A stretch of DNA of 64,000 nucleotides, from contig WBUL01000012.1 in NCBI GenBank assembly GCA_008933735.1, positions 62,001 through 126,000 on the forward strand, in the 5' to 3' direction. Positions 27,998-36,335 of this stretch are shown piece after piece. The first letter of the stretch is position 1. Every line of letters begins with the position of its first letter. This DNA is from Anaerolineae bacterium (lineage in GTDB: Bacteria > Chloroflexota > Anaerolineae > Aggregatilineales > J027). The notes below the pieces were generated by a model that saw nothing but the letters and a program-made list of their open reading frames with translations, did no database searches and was not told where the DNA came from. Made by a program: the position numbers and the translations under genes.

Positions 27998-29158
27998 TCA
28001 GCGCGTGGTAGCGTAAATTACGCCCCGGAAATCTACAGCACCAGGCAACAGGTTTCTGGCAGCCTCCTGATCCTCTTTTAGTACAGATAACAGGAAAGCC
28101 GTGGTGAAGTGGTTCGTCAGGTCATGGGCACGGGTCATATCCCACACATCGTCGGAACAGCTATCAAATAACCCAAAGCTGATTTCCAGTTCAGAACATT
28201 CATCTACAAAGATGTAATGGTCGGCATATTCCAGGGTAATCAGTGTTTTGTCCGTGCTGCCGATATATTCATACATCGGGTAAGCATCTTCTTCCGGCAC
28301 GGTCGCGCTGTCTAAAGAACCCACAATAATCAGCGTGGGGAGGGTCACTTCTGCCAATCCTGCTTCCTGAAATAAATGTCCGCCTGCCGGTGCAAGCAAA
28401 ACGAGCGCATCCACGCGGGAATCTGTTGTAGGGGGCCAGAGACCTTCCGGAACACGCTCCAGCCCACGTGCAGACGCGATGTCCTCAGCACGCTCCATGA
28501 GTTGGCATAGTTCCAAATTGCCCTCACAGACGGTTTCCGAGGTATTAAGTCTTGCGCCGCCTACCGAAAGTGCAGTGTAGCCGCCGAAGGAATGACCGGA
28601 AACCGCGATTTTATCGGTCTCAATGACGCCTTCCAACACGCCCCCAGGGCTACTCAGGGTCCCCGCGAAGTCTATCGCTCGTGAAATGTCATAGGGACGC
28701 ACAGCAAAATTTTCAATGATGGTTTCTTCTGACCCTTCCCCCAGCATGACATCAAACACCGTGCTGCCGGGGTGATCGGGGGCGATGACTACAAACCCGT
28801 GAGAAGCGAGATGCTCCGTGAAAAAAATACTCTGGAAGCGCAGCCCGCCCAACCCGTGCGAAAAAATCACCAGTGGATAGGGGCCGTTGTCTACATCTGG
28901 AAGTGCATCTTGTAAGGCACGCCCTTCCACCCGTGCCAGCCTTTCTACATAGATAATAGCCTCCGCCTGTTCATCCGGATTCAGAGCAGGGTACCACACG
29001 GTCAATTTCAGCGGACGAATGTCATCTTCGATGGTAAAATCGCGGGCGCCCACCGGAAACAGCCCCCGTATCGCGTAAGGTGGAGCATCAGGGCGCTGAG
29101 CAAAAGCGGCCAGAGGAATGGAAATGAAAACAATAACGATACTAGCCCATACTTTCAT
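27998..29158 (-). CDS. Secreted alpha/beta hydrolase (PAF-acetylhydrolase-like)
   Basis: The 386-residue product has a signal peptide (MKVWASIVIVFISIPLAAFAQ) and an alpha/beta-hydrolase fold. The oxyanion segment is VIFSHGLGG, the nucleophile S190 lies in SGHSFGG, and a late ADHYIF gives the likely histidine. The layout resembles the platelet-activating-factor acetylhydrolase II / dienelactone-hydrolase-related lipases. The ATG at 29158 follows AAGGA; a longer frame to 29206 would remove the signal peptide from the N-terminus. Its substrate, perhaps an ester or lipid, is unknown. It is divergent from recD2 across 78 bp. Confidence 0.87.
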   Translation of the reverse strand: MKVWASIVIVFISIPLAAFAQRPDAPPYAIRGLFPVGARDFTIEDDIRPLKLTVWYPALNPDEQAEAIIYVERLARVEGRALQDALPDVDNGPYPLVIFSHGLGGLRFQSIFFTEHLASHGFVVIAPDHPGSTVFDVMLGEGSEETIIENFAVRPYDISRAIDFAGTLSSPGGVLEGVIETDKIAVSGHSFGGYTALSVGGARLNTSETVCEGNLELCQLMERAEDIASARGLERVPEGLWPPTTDSRVDALVLLAPAGGHLFQEAGLAEVTLPTLIIVGSLDSATVPEEDAYPMYEYIGSTDKTLITLEYADHYIFVDECSELEISFGLFDSCSDDVWDMTRAHDLTNHFTTAFLLSVLKEDQEAARNLLPGAVDFRGVIYATTR

Positions 29159-29236
29159 ATTATAATTTCCTTGTGGCGTATTACTAAGCCTAACGCTGAT
29201 GCCCAAAAACCGTCAAAAAATCCACAAAGAGTGGCT

Positions 29237-31441
29237 ATGAGTGAACAAATCGAAGGCGTGGTCGAAAAAATCATTTATTACAACGACGATAACGGCTACT
29301 GCGTGATGGTCATTGTACCGGACAGCCTGCAACTGGGTCACGAGGATAATGAGATTACGGTCGTTGGTAATATGCCGGAAATCCTGCCGGGCGAAAATGT
29401 GACAGTCAAAGGGGTCTGGGTTAATAACCCAACCTATGGCCGCCAGTTAAAAGTTGAATTCATAAACCGCACCCTGCCTGTGACGGTTGAAGGAATCCGG
29501 CGGTATCTGGCAAGCGGCCTTATCAAACATGTGGGGCGTAAAACTGCCGAAAGAATCGTGGACTACTTTGGCGAAGAAACACTGGACATTCTCAACCATA
29601 ATCCCAGCCGTCTTTACGAAATCGAAGATATCCCCGAATATCGTATCGCCTCCATCATCAATACCTGGACGGAACAGCGCGAAATTGGCGAAATGATGAT
29701 GTTCCTCCAGCAGTACGGAATTGGGACGCGGCTGGCGCAGAAAATCTACCGTTATTATAAAGACCAGGATGTAAGTCCACTGCAAGTTATCCAGCAAGAC
29801 CCTTATCAACTGACCTATGATATTCAGGGCATCGGGTTCAAGATCGCGGACAAAATCGCGCTAAATGTCGGGATCCATTACCAGGACATCAAACGGCTAA
29901 AGGCAGGGATTGTATATGTGACGAACGAATCAATTTCAGAGGGTCATGTCTACATTCCTAAAACAATGATGCTGGAAAAAGCTGAGGAACTGCTGCAAGT
30001 CGAAGACTCAGCCCTGCTGGACAATGCCCTGCTGATGCTCATCTCCGAAGGATATATCTGCACGGACACCTTGCCCGCCCCAGCAGGGGAGGAGTGGCAG
30101 TTGCAGGCGATTTACATTCCCGCGCTGTACCACAGCGAAGTCGGGGCCGCGCGATGCGTCAAGCAGATGGTTACATATCCCGAAACCCGCCTCAAAAAAT
30201 TCAGGAAAATGTCGGAAAAGGAATGGCTCGAATTTCTGGAGCGGATCAGCAAAGACATTTCCCTCACTGACCAGCAGCAAAATGCGATCCAGATTGCCCT
30301 GAAAAACAAGCTCAGTATATTAACAGGTGGCCCCGGTACGGGTAAAACCACTACCCTGAAAACCCTGATTGCTGCCCTGGATGCCAAAGACTATCACTAT
30401 GCCCTGGCCTCACCCACCGGACGCGCGGCCAAGCGTCTTTCCGAAGCAACCCTGCGTCCGGCCAGCACGATTCACCGTCTGCTGGGGTTTGGGATTAACG
30501 GTTTTTCGGACGAAGGCTACCAGCTTGATGTGGATTTCGTGGTTATCGATGAAGTCTCCATGCTGGATATAGTCCTTTTTTATGCCTTGATTCGCGCCAT
30601 CAAACCGGACACGCACCTCCTTCTGGTCGGTGATGTTGACCAACTTCCAAGTGTAGGACCGGGCGACGTGCTGCGCGACCTGATTCGCAGTAATATCTGT
30701 CCGGTCACCCGCTTGAATGCCATTTTCCGGCAGCAGGGTGGCAGCCTGATTATCCAGAACGCCCACTACATTAACCGGGGCGAAATGCCGGTCATGGATA
30801 ACCGGGGGGACGATTTTTTCATGTTCCGCGAATCCGACCCGCAGTTGGCCTCTGATCTGCTGGTTGATATTGTCAAAAACCGCGTGCCATCAAAATTTGG
30901 CTATGACCCGATTGACCAGATTCAAGTGCTTTCACCCATGTACCGCACGCCGATTGGTGTTGACGCGCTCAACAAATCGCTGCAAAGTGTTCTCAACCCG
31001 CCTGGACGCCCTGCGGAACAACTGCTTAACGGACAGCTTTTCCGCGTGGGGGATAAGGTCATGCAGACGCGCAACAACTACGAAAAAGATGTGTTTAACG
31101 GGGATATTGGGCGCGTTCACAGCATCGACAAAGAAGAAAAACTCCTGACCATCGCAATGGACAACCGGTTGGTCGAGTATGATTGGGAAGATGCGGATCA
31201 GCTCACCTTAGCGTATGCATGTTCGGTGCATCGTTCGCAGGGCAGCGAATACCCGGCAGTGGTAATACCCGTCCTCACCCAGCATTACATCATGCTTCAG
31301 CGCAACTTACTCTATACCGCCATCACCCGCGCTAAACAACTTGTGGTGCTGGTGGGAACCGAAAGAGCCATTGCGATTGCGGTAAGGAACAATAAAGTAG
31401 CGCAGCGCTGGAGTGGTTTGGACTGGCGCTTACAACGATAG
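29237..31441 (+). CDS. recD2: SF1B helicase RecD2
   Basis: RecD2 is a 5'-3' DNA helicase of genome maintenance found without RecBC. The 734-residue protein starts with an OB-like segment (about 1-75) and a helix-hairpin-helix region (about 80-230), as usual for RecD2. The motor follows: Walker A LTGGPGTGKTTTLKTL (about 361-376), Walker B VVIDEVSMLD, LLVGDVDQLPSVGPGDVL, and the last motif LTLAYACSVHRSQGSEYP with AITRAKQLVVLVG. The frame extends to 29171, but MSEQIEGVVEKIIYYNDDNGYCV is the family start. Confidence 0.95.
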   Translation: MSEQIEGVVEKIIYYNDDNGYCVMVIVPDSLQLGHEDNEITVVGNMPEILPGENVTVKGVWVNNPTYGRQLKVEFINRTLPVTVEGIRRYLASGLIKHVGRKTAERIVDYFGEETLDILNHNPSRLYEIEDIPEYRIASIINTWTEQREIGEMMMFLQQYGIGTRLAQKIYRYYKDQDVSPLQVIQQDPYQLTYDIQGIGFKIADKIALNVGIHYQDIKRLKAGIVYVTNESISEGHVYIPKTMMLEKAEELLQVEDSALLDNALLMLISEGYICTDTLPAPAGEEWQLQAIYIPALYHSEVGAARCVKQMVTYPETRLKKFRKMSEKEWLEFLERISKDISLTDQQQNAIQIALKNKLSILTGGPGTGKTTTLKTLIAALDAKDYHYALASPTGRAAKRLSEATLRPASTIHRLLGFGINGFSDEGYQLDVDFVVIDEVSMLDIVLFYALIRAIKPDTHLLLVGDVDQLPSVGPGDVLRDLIRSNICPVTRLNAIFRQQGGSLIIQNAHYINRGEMPVMDNRGDDFFMFRESDPQLASDLLVDIVKNRVPSKFGYDPIDQIQVLSPMYRTPIGVDALNKSLQSVLNPPGRPAEQLLNGQLFRVGDKVMQTRNNYEKDVFNGDIGRVHSIDKEEKLLTIAMDNRLVEYDWEDADQLTLAYACSVHRSQGSEYPAVVIPVLTQHYIMLQRNLLYTAITRAKQLVVLVGTERAIAIAVRNNKVAQRWSGLDWRLQR

Positions 31442-31450
31442 GAAGACCCG

Positions 31451-32248
31451 ATGGCAGATAATATACTGTGGGCAAGCGTCTATGTGCCGCTTACGGACAA
31501 AAGCAAGATCACATCCGCACTGGAGAAACTTTACGAGGCGGAGGGATATACACCTTACGATCCCTTCCCCGGCGGCACAGGCACCCCCACCGGGATTACT
31601 GCCACCAGCCGCCTGTTTGTCGGGGCGGCGGAAAATGGCTGGACGCGGATCCTTGGTCACATCGAATCGCATATTTTGAACCGTCTAGCGGAAAGTCTGG
31701 GAGTTACTCTGCTTTCCATCTGGATTTCGGAAAATGAAAGTCGTGTAGAAGCCGTTGGCAGCCAAACCCTGATTGAATTCCTGAAAGATGGAAAAACGCC
31801 TGACGATTTAAATCGTGCTGAAAAAATCACACCGGTCAATACGGGTGATACGATGCAGGGTGAACTTGGCGATCTGGCGAAACAGTACGGTGTGAAGAGC
31901 AAACATGTTGAAAAACTATTCCAGAAAACCACGCGAGGCATCTTCGAGAAACTGGATAAACAGACAGAGGGTGAAGCCAGCAAAGCACAATCCGAGGCGA
32001 TGAACGTGCTCAAAGGGCAGTTTTCATGGGACAGTGCCCCGGCACAGCGTGTGCAGGCCGCTATGACGTGCCTGAACGTCCCCCAAAACTGGCATGAACC
32101 ATCGTTTAAGGACTTAGCGGCGGCATACCCTATCGCCAGACTGCTTGACCTCAACGAGGATGCGCTTTTATTGCCGGGGGATGAAGACCTGCTGGATAAA
32201 GTCAGCTTTCCCCTGGACTATACCCCCATTTATTATGCGAAACTATAG
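31451..32248 (+). CDS. Uncharacterised protein
   Basis: I do not recognise this 265-residue soluble protein. It starts with a compact domain (about 1-110, MADNILWASVYVPLTDKSKITSALEKLYEAEGYTPYDPFPGG) that has strand-like stretches. A charged helical part follows (about 115-190, with the helix-turn-helix-like LGDLAKQYGVKSKHVEKLFQKTTRGIFEKL), and then an acidic end. No catalytic motif is seen. It follows recD2 by nine bases with GGAAGA as binding site, so it is probably co-expressed. Its stop overlaps that of the convergent FHA gene by six bases. Confidence 0.7.
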   Translation: MADNILWASVYVPLTDKSKITSALEKLYEAEGYTPYDPFPGGTGTPTGITATSRLFVGAAENGWTRILGHIESHILNRLAESLGVTLLSIWISENESRVEAVGSQTLIEFLKDGKTPDDLNRAEKITPVNTGDTMQGELGDLAKQYGVKSKHVEKLFQKTTRGIFEKLDKQTEGEASKAQSEAMNVLKGQFSWDSAPAQRVQAAMTCLNVPQNWHEPSFKDLAAAYPIARLLDLNEDALLLPGDEDLLDKVSFPLDYTPIYYAKL

Positions 32249-32938
32249 ACGGCGTACTTCCCGTTTAAAAATGAAAATCGTCGTCAGACGCGCAAACCGA
32301 ATTTCATCCCCATCATGAATCACCCGTACTTCATGGGGATGGACTTTTTCGCCATTGATATAGGTGTGATTGGAACTGCCTTTGTCCACGATAGTCAGGG
32401 TTTGGCTGGCTCGTTGTATCGCCGCGTGAATCCGGGAAACCCCTAATGACTCAGCGTTATAAGGTGTCAAATCAATATCCGGCTGGGTTGCTGATCCTGG
32501 CACAGAACGACCAATTAATACCGGAACGTCCCCAATAGACACATTAATTGGTTTTTGCGCGTGTCCCCGCACCATAATCAGCAGCTTGGACATCGCCCCA
32601 AAAGTCGCATGGTCTGGTTCTTCACTTTCCAGGATGCGGGTCGAAAGCGACACGCCCAACAACTGCCCACATGAATAACAATACTTTTCGCTCGCGGGGT
32701 TATCCTTGCCGCACAGGGGACAGGTCTGAACTTCATCCTGTGAGGGTTGCGGGGGGGCAGGTTCTTGATTTCGCTGCTCCCAGGCGCGAATCATCTGAAA
32801 AAGCTGCTGACGTTCCTCGATGGGCAAATCTGGCTGAATTCGGGCCAGCAGATGAAGCGCCTGTTTGGGTTCGGTGCCTTTTTCGCGCTGGTCAACATAT
32901 TCGGCTAATAAGTTATGCACAAGTTCCTGGTTAGGCAT
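32243..32938 (-). CDS. FHA domain protein with zinc ribbon
   Basis: The 231-residue protein begins with a helical part (about 1-70). A zinc ribbon follows, with four cysteines in CPLCGKDNPASEKYCYSCG (about 74-92), and then an FHA domain (about 125-225). FHA landmarks are VLIGRSV, ESLGVSRIHAAI, KGSSNHTYINGEKV and an R-x-x-H arrangement, though NGT of the usual SxNGT reads NHT. FHA domains bind phosphothreonine, so it is a candidate reader of the window's Hanks kinase. The start at 32938 follows AGGTGAGGGT. Confidence 0.87.
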   Translation of the reverse strand: MPNQELVHNLLAEYVDQREKGTEPKQALHLLARIQPDLPIEERQQLFQMIRAWEQRNQEPAPPQPSQDEVQTCPLCGKDNPASEKYCYSCGQLLGVSLSTRILESEEPDHATFGAMSKLLIMVRGHAQKPINVSIGDVPVLIGRSVPGSATQPDIDLTPYNAESLGVSRIHAAIQRASQTLTIVDKGSSNHTYINGEKVHPHEVRVIHDGDEIRFARLTTIFIFKREVRRL

Positions 32939-32958
32939 ACCCTCACCTTTTTTCATCT

Positions 32959-32987
32959 ATTTTGTGCTACAGGCGGCATCTGGTCAA
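32959..32987 (-). promoter_or_regulatory. Promoter of the FHA/zinc-ribbon gene
   Basis: On the minus strand TTGACC (32987-32982) and CAAAAT (32964-32959) are 17 bases apart. The start near 32952 gives a very short leader carrying AAAAGGTGAGGG before the ATG at 32938. Confidence 0.55.
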
Positions 32988-33070
32988 GCAAATCTTGAGG
33001 ATTTTCCCTATATGCAGTCCCTGAAATCACCATTAAACTTTCGAGGTCGGTTTTTTAAGGAAAGGCGAAA

Positions 33071-35365
33071 ATGACGGTTCAACTGTGGCCCGATAAAGAA
33101 GCACAGCAGATTTTGAAATTTCACGGTGCAGACGCGGATAAAATGATCATCGTGGAAACAGGTTTTGGCCCATCTGGTAAGCCCCATTTTGGGACGTTCG
33201 GTGAGGTCGTGCGTACCAACTATGTCATGCTGGCTATGAATGAATTGGGGTACAAGACGAAACTGATCGCCTATTCTGATGATCTGGACGGTCTGCGGAA
33301 GATTCCTGAGGGATTCCCTGGCTGGCTCAAGGATTATATCGGGCATCCGGTATCACGAATTCCTGACCCATTTGAAGAATATGAATCCTTTTCTGCACGC
33401 ATGAATGCGCTGCTCGTCAAAATGCTGGACGAGCTCCAACTGGAATATGAACTGCGTATCTCATCGGTGTGTTATCCGGCGGGGACGTTCAATGAGCAGA
33501 TTAAGATGGTCATCCAGAATTATGAAGCCGTGCAGGACATTATTTTCCCCTACCTGCGGGACGAAACAAAAGAACATTGGTTTCCCTTTTTCCCGCTCTG
33601 TGAAAACTGCGGGAGTATCAGCCATACCCGAGTTACAGCGGTAGACAAAGAAAATCTGATTCTGGCCTACGTCTGTGACCGTGAATTTGGCGGCGTCATA
33701 GGCTGCGGACATACCGGGAAGGTACACGCACTGAACGGGAATGGGAAATTACAATGGAAAGTTGACTGGCCGGCACGCTGGCACGCCTTTGGGGTGCATT
33801 ATGAAATGTTTGGCAAAGACCTGATCGAATCGGCTGAGGTTGGGGACAGAATCGTGCAGCGCATCTTTAAGGGTAAACCTCCCGTCCACATGTTTTACGA
33901 GATGTTTTTGGACGACAAGGGCCGGAAAATCTCCAAATCTAAAGGCACCGGCATGACCGCAGAAGAATGGCAGCGCTATGGCACACACGATTCGCTGATG
34001 CTGTTGATGATGGACAAACCCCGCGAGGCGACCAAACTTTATCCAGGGATAATTCCCCGCTATGTGGATACCGCCATGAAAGCGGCAGATGCTTATTTCA
34101 GCGGAGATGAAAAGCAGGCCCGCGAGGCCCGAACGTATAAATTTATCCGTTTGGGGCGCATTCCACTTGAGCCGCCTGTCACGGTCGATTTTACAACCCT
34201 GGTGAATCTGGTAGGCAACGTTGGGTTGGAAAATCCGGTCATTGTGGAAGATTATTTGCGGCGATCCAGGCTGGTTGAAGGTAGCCTTAGTGACAACCAG
34301 CGCCGAGATTTGCACGACCTCATCCTCAAAGCCCGCCGCTACTATGATGAGCAGATGGTGCTGGAGCTGGCAGAACCGGAATTTGATGGTGAAGACGGCT
34401 TTTTACTGGGGCAGTTGGTCGCCAAACTGGAAGCCCAGGAATGGGAGGCGGACGCGCTGCACAACGAACTCTTCCAGATTGCCAAAAATCACAATGTAGA
34501 CCCGAAAAAGTTCTTTCGGGCGCTGTATTTTGCGCTGATCAAACAGGAGCGCGGCCCGCGTGGAGGCGCTTTCATCAAACTGCTGGGGCAGGAAAAAGCA
34601 ATCGAACTGATCCGCCAGCGTATCGCCGAGTCGGTCAGGCCTAAAGAACCGTTGCAAGAAGAAACAGTACCATCGGGTACGCTGCTCCCGGTGACGATTG
34701 CCGAAGAAGTTAAACAGCGCTACCCGGATATGGTCTTGGGCGCGGCGGTCATTGAAGGTGTGACCATGCAGGATGATCGTTCTGAGGATTTGGAGGGGGC
34801 GATTGCCAGCGCGACACAGTCCGTACAGGGAATCGATATTCAGGTGGCGATTTCGCAGGGCGCGATTGATGCTTATCGTCAGCTTTTCGCCACGTTTGGC
34901 GCGAACCCGAATGCCACCCCACCCAGCCCGCAGAATATTTTACGCATCGCTGTAAACGATAACCGCCTGCCGAATGTGAATAATGTCGTGGATGCCGTGA
35001 ATCTGACCGTGCTGGAAACAGGGCTTTCGGCTGCCGTATATGATATGCAGAACCTGGACTTACCCTTGACTCTACGATTTGCTCAAAAAGGTGACAAGCA
35101 TTTGCCGCTGGGAGGGCGCCAGGTCGAGTCGGTTGAGCCGGGTGAACTTGTTTACGCAGACGCCAGTGAGGTCATTTGCCGGGCGCTTAACCACCGTGAC
35201 TCGGATAAAACCAAAATCACAACGAAGACACAGACGGTTTTGTTAATTGTGGATGGCAGCCCCAGCATCTCAGCCGTCACGGTGCTGGAAACGCTGCAAC
35301 AGCAAGTACGGCGGATCATTCAGTATGCAGGGGGAACCGTCAAAGCGCAGGGGCTGCTGTTCTAG
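33071..35365 (+). CDS. lysK: Class I lysyl-tRNA synthetase fused to a B3/B4 domain
   Basis: LysK charges tRNA-Lys with the class I Rossmann fold found in archaea and scattered bacteria. The 764-residue protein has the HIGH-like GPSGKPHFGTF (33-43) and the KMSKS-like KISKSKG (about 286-292), and a helical anticodon-binding part to about 525. The last 220 residues are extra. They match the B3/B4 domain of PheRS beta: YRQLFATFGANP, SPQNILRIAVNDNRLPNVNNVVDAVNLTVLETG, AVYDMQNLDLPLTLRFAQKGDKHLPLGG and PGELVYADASEVICRALNHRDS. B3/B4 domains edit mischarged tRNA or bind tRNA, so an editing or tRNA-holding role is possible. SD AAGGAAAGG precedes the ATG. No second LysRS is in the window. Confidence 0.93.
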   Translation: MTVQLWPDKEAQQILKFHGADADKMIIVETGFGPSGKPHFGTFGEVVRTNYVMLAMNELGYKTKLIAYSDDLDGLRKIPEGFPGWLKDYIGHPVSRIPDPFEEYESFSARMNALLVKMLDELQLEYELRISSVCYPAGTFNEQIKMVIQNYEAVQDIIFPYLRDETKEHWFPFFPLCENCGSISHTRVTAVDKENLILAYVCDREFGGVIGCGHTGKVHALNGNGKLQWKVDWPARWHAFGVHYEMFGKDLIESAEVGDRIVQRIFKGKPPVHMFYEMFLDDKGRKISKSKGTGMTAEEWQRYGTHDSLMLLMMDKPREATKLYPGIIPRYVDTAMKAADAYFSGDEKQAREARTYKFIRLGRIPLEPPVTVDFTTLVNLVGNVGLENPVIVEDYLRRSRLVEGSLSDNQRRDLHDLILKARRYYDEQMVLELAEPEFDGEDGFLLGQLVAKLEAQEWEADALHNELFQIAKNHNVDPKKFFRALYFALIKQERGPRGGAFIKLLGQEKAIELIRQRIAESVRPKEPLQEETVPSGTLLPVTIAEEVKQRYPDMVLGAAVIEGVTMQDDRSEDLEGAIASATQSVQGIDIQVAISQGAIDAYRQLFATFGANPNATPPSPQNILRIAVNDNRLPNVNNVVDAVNLTVLETGLSAAVYDMQNLDLPLTLRFAQKGDKHLPLGGRQVESVEPGELVYADASEVICRALNHRDSDKTKITTKTQTVLLIVDGSPSISAVTVLETLQQQVRRIIQYAGGTVKAQGLLF

Positions 35366-35387
35366 CAAACACAGGGGACATCAACAA

Positions 35388-35418
35388 AACGGCTGGCGTA
35401 TGTGCCAGCCGTTGTTTT
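35388..35418. terminator. Bidirectional terminator between lysK and spoVS
   Basis: AACGGCTGGC and GCCAGCCGTT form a perfect 10-bp stem with loop GTATGT. TTTT follows on the plus strand after one G, and GTTTTGTTG follows on the minus strand, so it can end both convergent genes. Confidence 0.85.
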
Positions 35419-35722
35419 AGCGTGGTTCAACAATCAGACGCAGCGCTGTTCGTTCATTCCCATCAATTTCAATGTCATTGAAGTAAGGAATGGTCACAAT
35501 GTCAAAGCCATCTTCCTTCAAGTAGCCTCGTGCAATCGCTACAGCCTTGATCGCCTGGTTTACCGCTCCCGCACCAATCGACTGGACTTCAGCGCGTCCA
35601 TGTTCGCGGATAACACCCGCAATTGCCCCCGCCACGGCCGTTGACCGCGAGTTCGCAGATACTTTGATCATTTCGACAGAGAGGACAGTCTCTTGTAGGT
35701 CTGAGTGTGTTGTAGCTTCCAT
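35417..35722 (-). CDS. SpoVS-like protein (Alba superfamily)
   Basis: The 101-residue product matches SpoVS over its whole length: MIKVSANSRSTAVAGAIAGVIREHGRAEVQSIGAGAVNQAIKAVAIARGYL and a closing NDIEIDGNERTALRLIVEPR. SpoVS of Bacillus affects septation and spore coat assembly. The fold is related to the Alba nucleic-acid-binding proteins. Related genes occur in many non-sporulating bacteria, so a general nucleic-acid or cell-division role is likelier here. A 17-residue N-terminal extension is odd. It is divergent from dnaA across a long AT-rich gap. Confidence 0.92.
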   Translation of the reverse strand: MEATTHSDLQETVLSVEMIKVSANSRSTAVAGAIAGVIREHGRAEVQSIGAGAVNQAIKAVAIARGYLKEDGFDIVTIPYFNDIEIDGNERTALRLIVEPR

Positions 35723-36335
35723 CTTGTTCTCCTAGAAAATTTGGCTCCATTTTTGCTCCCTCTGCGAAATGGGTAGTGCGTAGAGGGGATTGCCCTAATT
35801 ATAGATGTAAGTAAGCGGAAAGTTTTGTGAATAATTAATGAATTTTTCTTTATAAATTAATGCTGTTCTGCGACTGATTCCAAATTTTGCATTAGCCCAC
35901 TTTTTAAAGTTGAAAATATATCCCAAAGCAACATAATTATAGAATCGGTACGAACCACCATAAGTGGGAGCACGTTGGAGCAAATATCCCCATATCTGGG
36001 GGGCATATCCCAAATTCATTTTTGCGGCCAAACCTTAAAAAATTGGAATCTTAAAACATTAGAGTCTTTAAGGTTTAAAGCCCTCAAAGCGTTGAGCGAA
36101 TCCCTTCCCGCTGTTAAAATAAACGCACTTAGATAGCGGTGACGCACAGTCTCCTAAACGGCCCCTATAAAAGGCAACGTTAATAAAATATCAGGTTTAG
36201 ACCTATCTTTTCTCCCGACGCACCGCTTCCTAAGCACTAGAACAACAAGCTCGAACAATCCGATAGAGGACAGCAGAATTTCCGAGGTTAGGGAAGGAAA
36301 TTGACCCAACCTTAAAAAACTGTAGAGAATAAACC
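35723..36335. other. 613-bp AT-rich intergenic region upstream of dnaA
   Basis: This gap between spoVS and dnaA holds no convincing gene. It contains a copy of CCCCATATCTGGGGGGCA (35988-36005) also found in oriC, one TATCCCAAA (36006-36014), and AACCTTAAAAAA twice (36031-36042 and 36308-36319) with an inverted TTTAAGGTTT (36067-36076). A likely dnaA promoter lies at 36092-36120. A 78-codon frame on the minus strand (35795-36031) looks accidental. The region may be part of a bipartite origin or a dnaA control region. Confidence 0.7.
36092..36120 (+). promoter_or_regulatory. Likely dnaA promoter
   Basis: TTGAGC (36092-36097) and TAAAAT (36115-36120) are 17 bases apart. A start near 36127 gives a leader of about 210 bases before dnaA, which leaves room for control elements. 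The promoter sits between the two AACCTTAAAAAA repeats. Confidence 0.5.

Noticed and set aside
35417-35722. Evidence of sporulation from the SpoVS-like gene
   Set aside because: SpoVS homologues are common in non-spore formers and no other sporulation gene is in the window.
35795-36031. 78-codon frame on the minus strand upstream of dnaA
   Set aside because: It lies in AT-rich, motif-dense DNA, has no well-placed ribosome binding site and looks like no known family.
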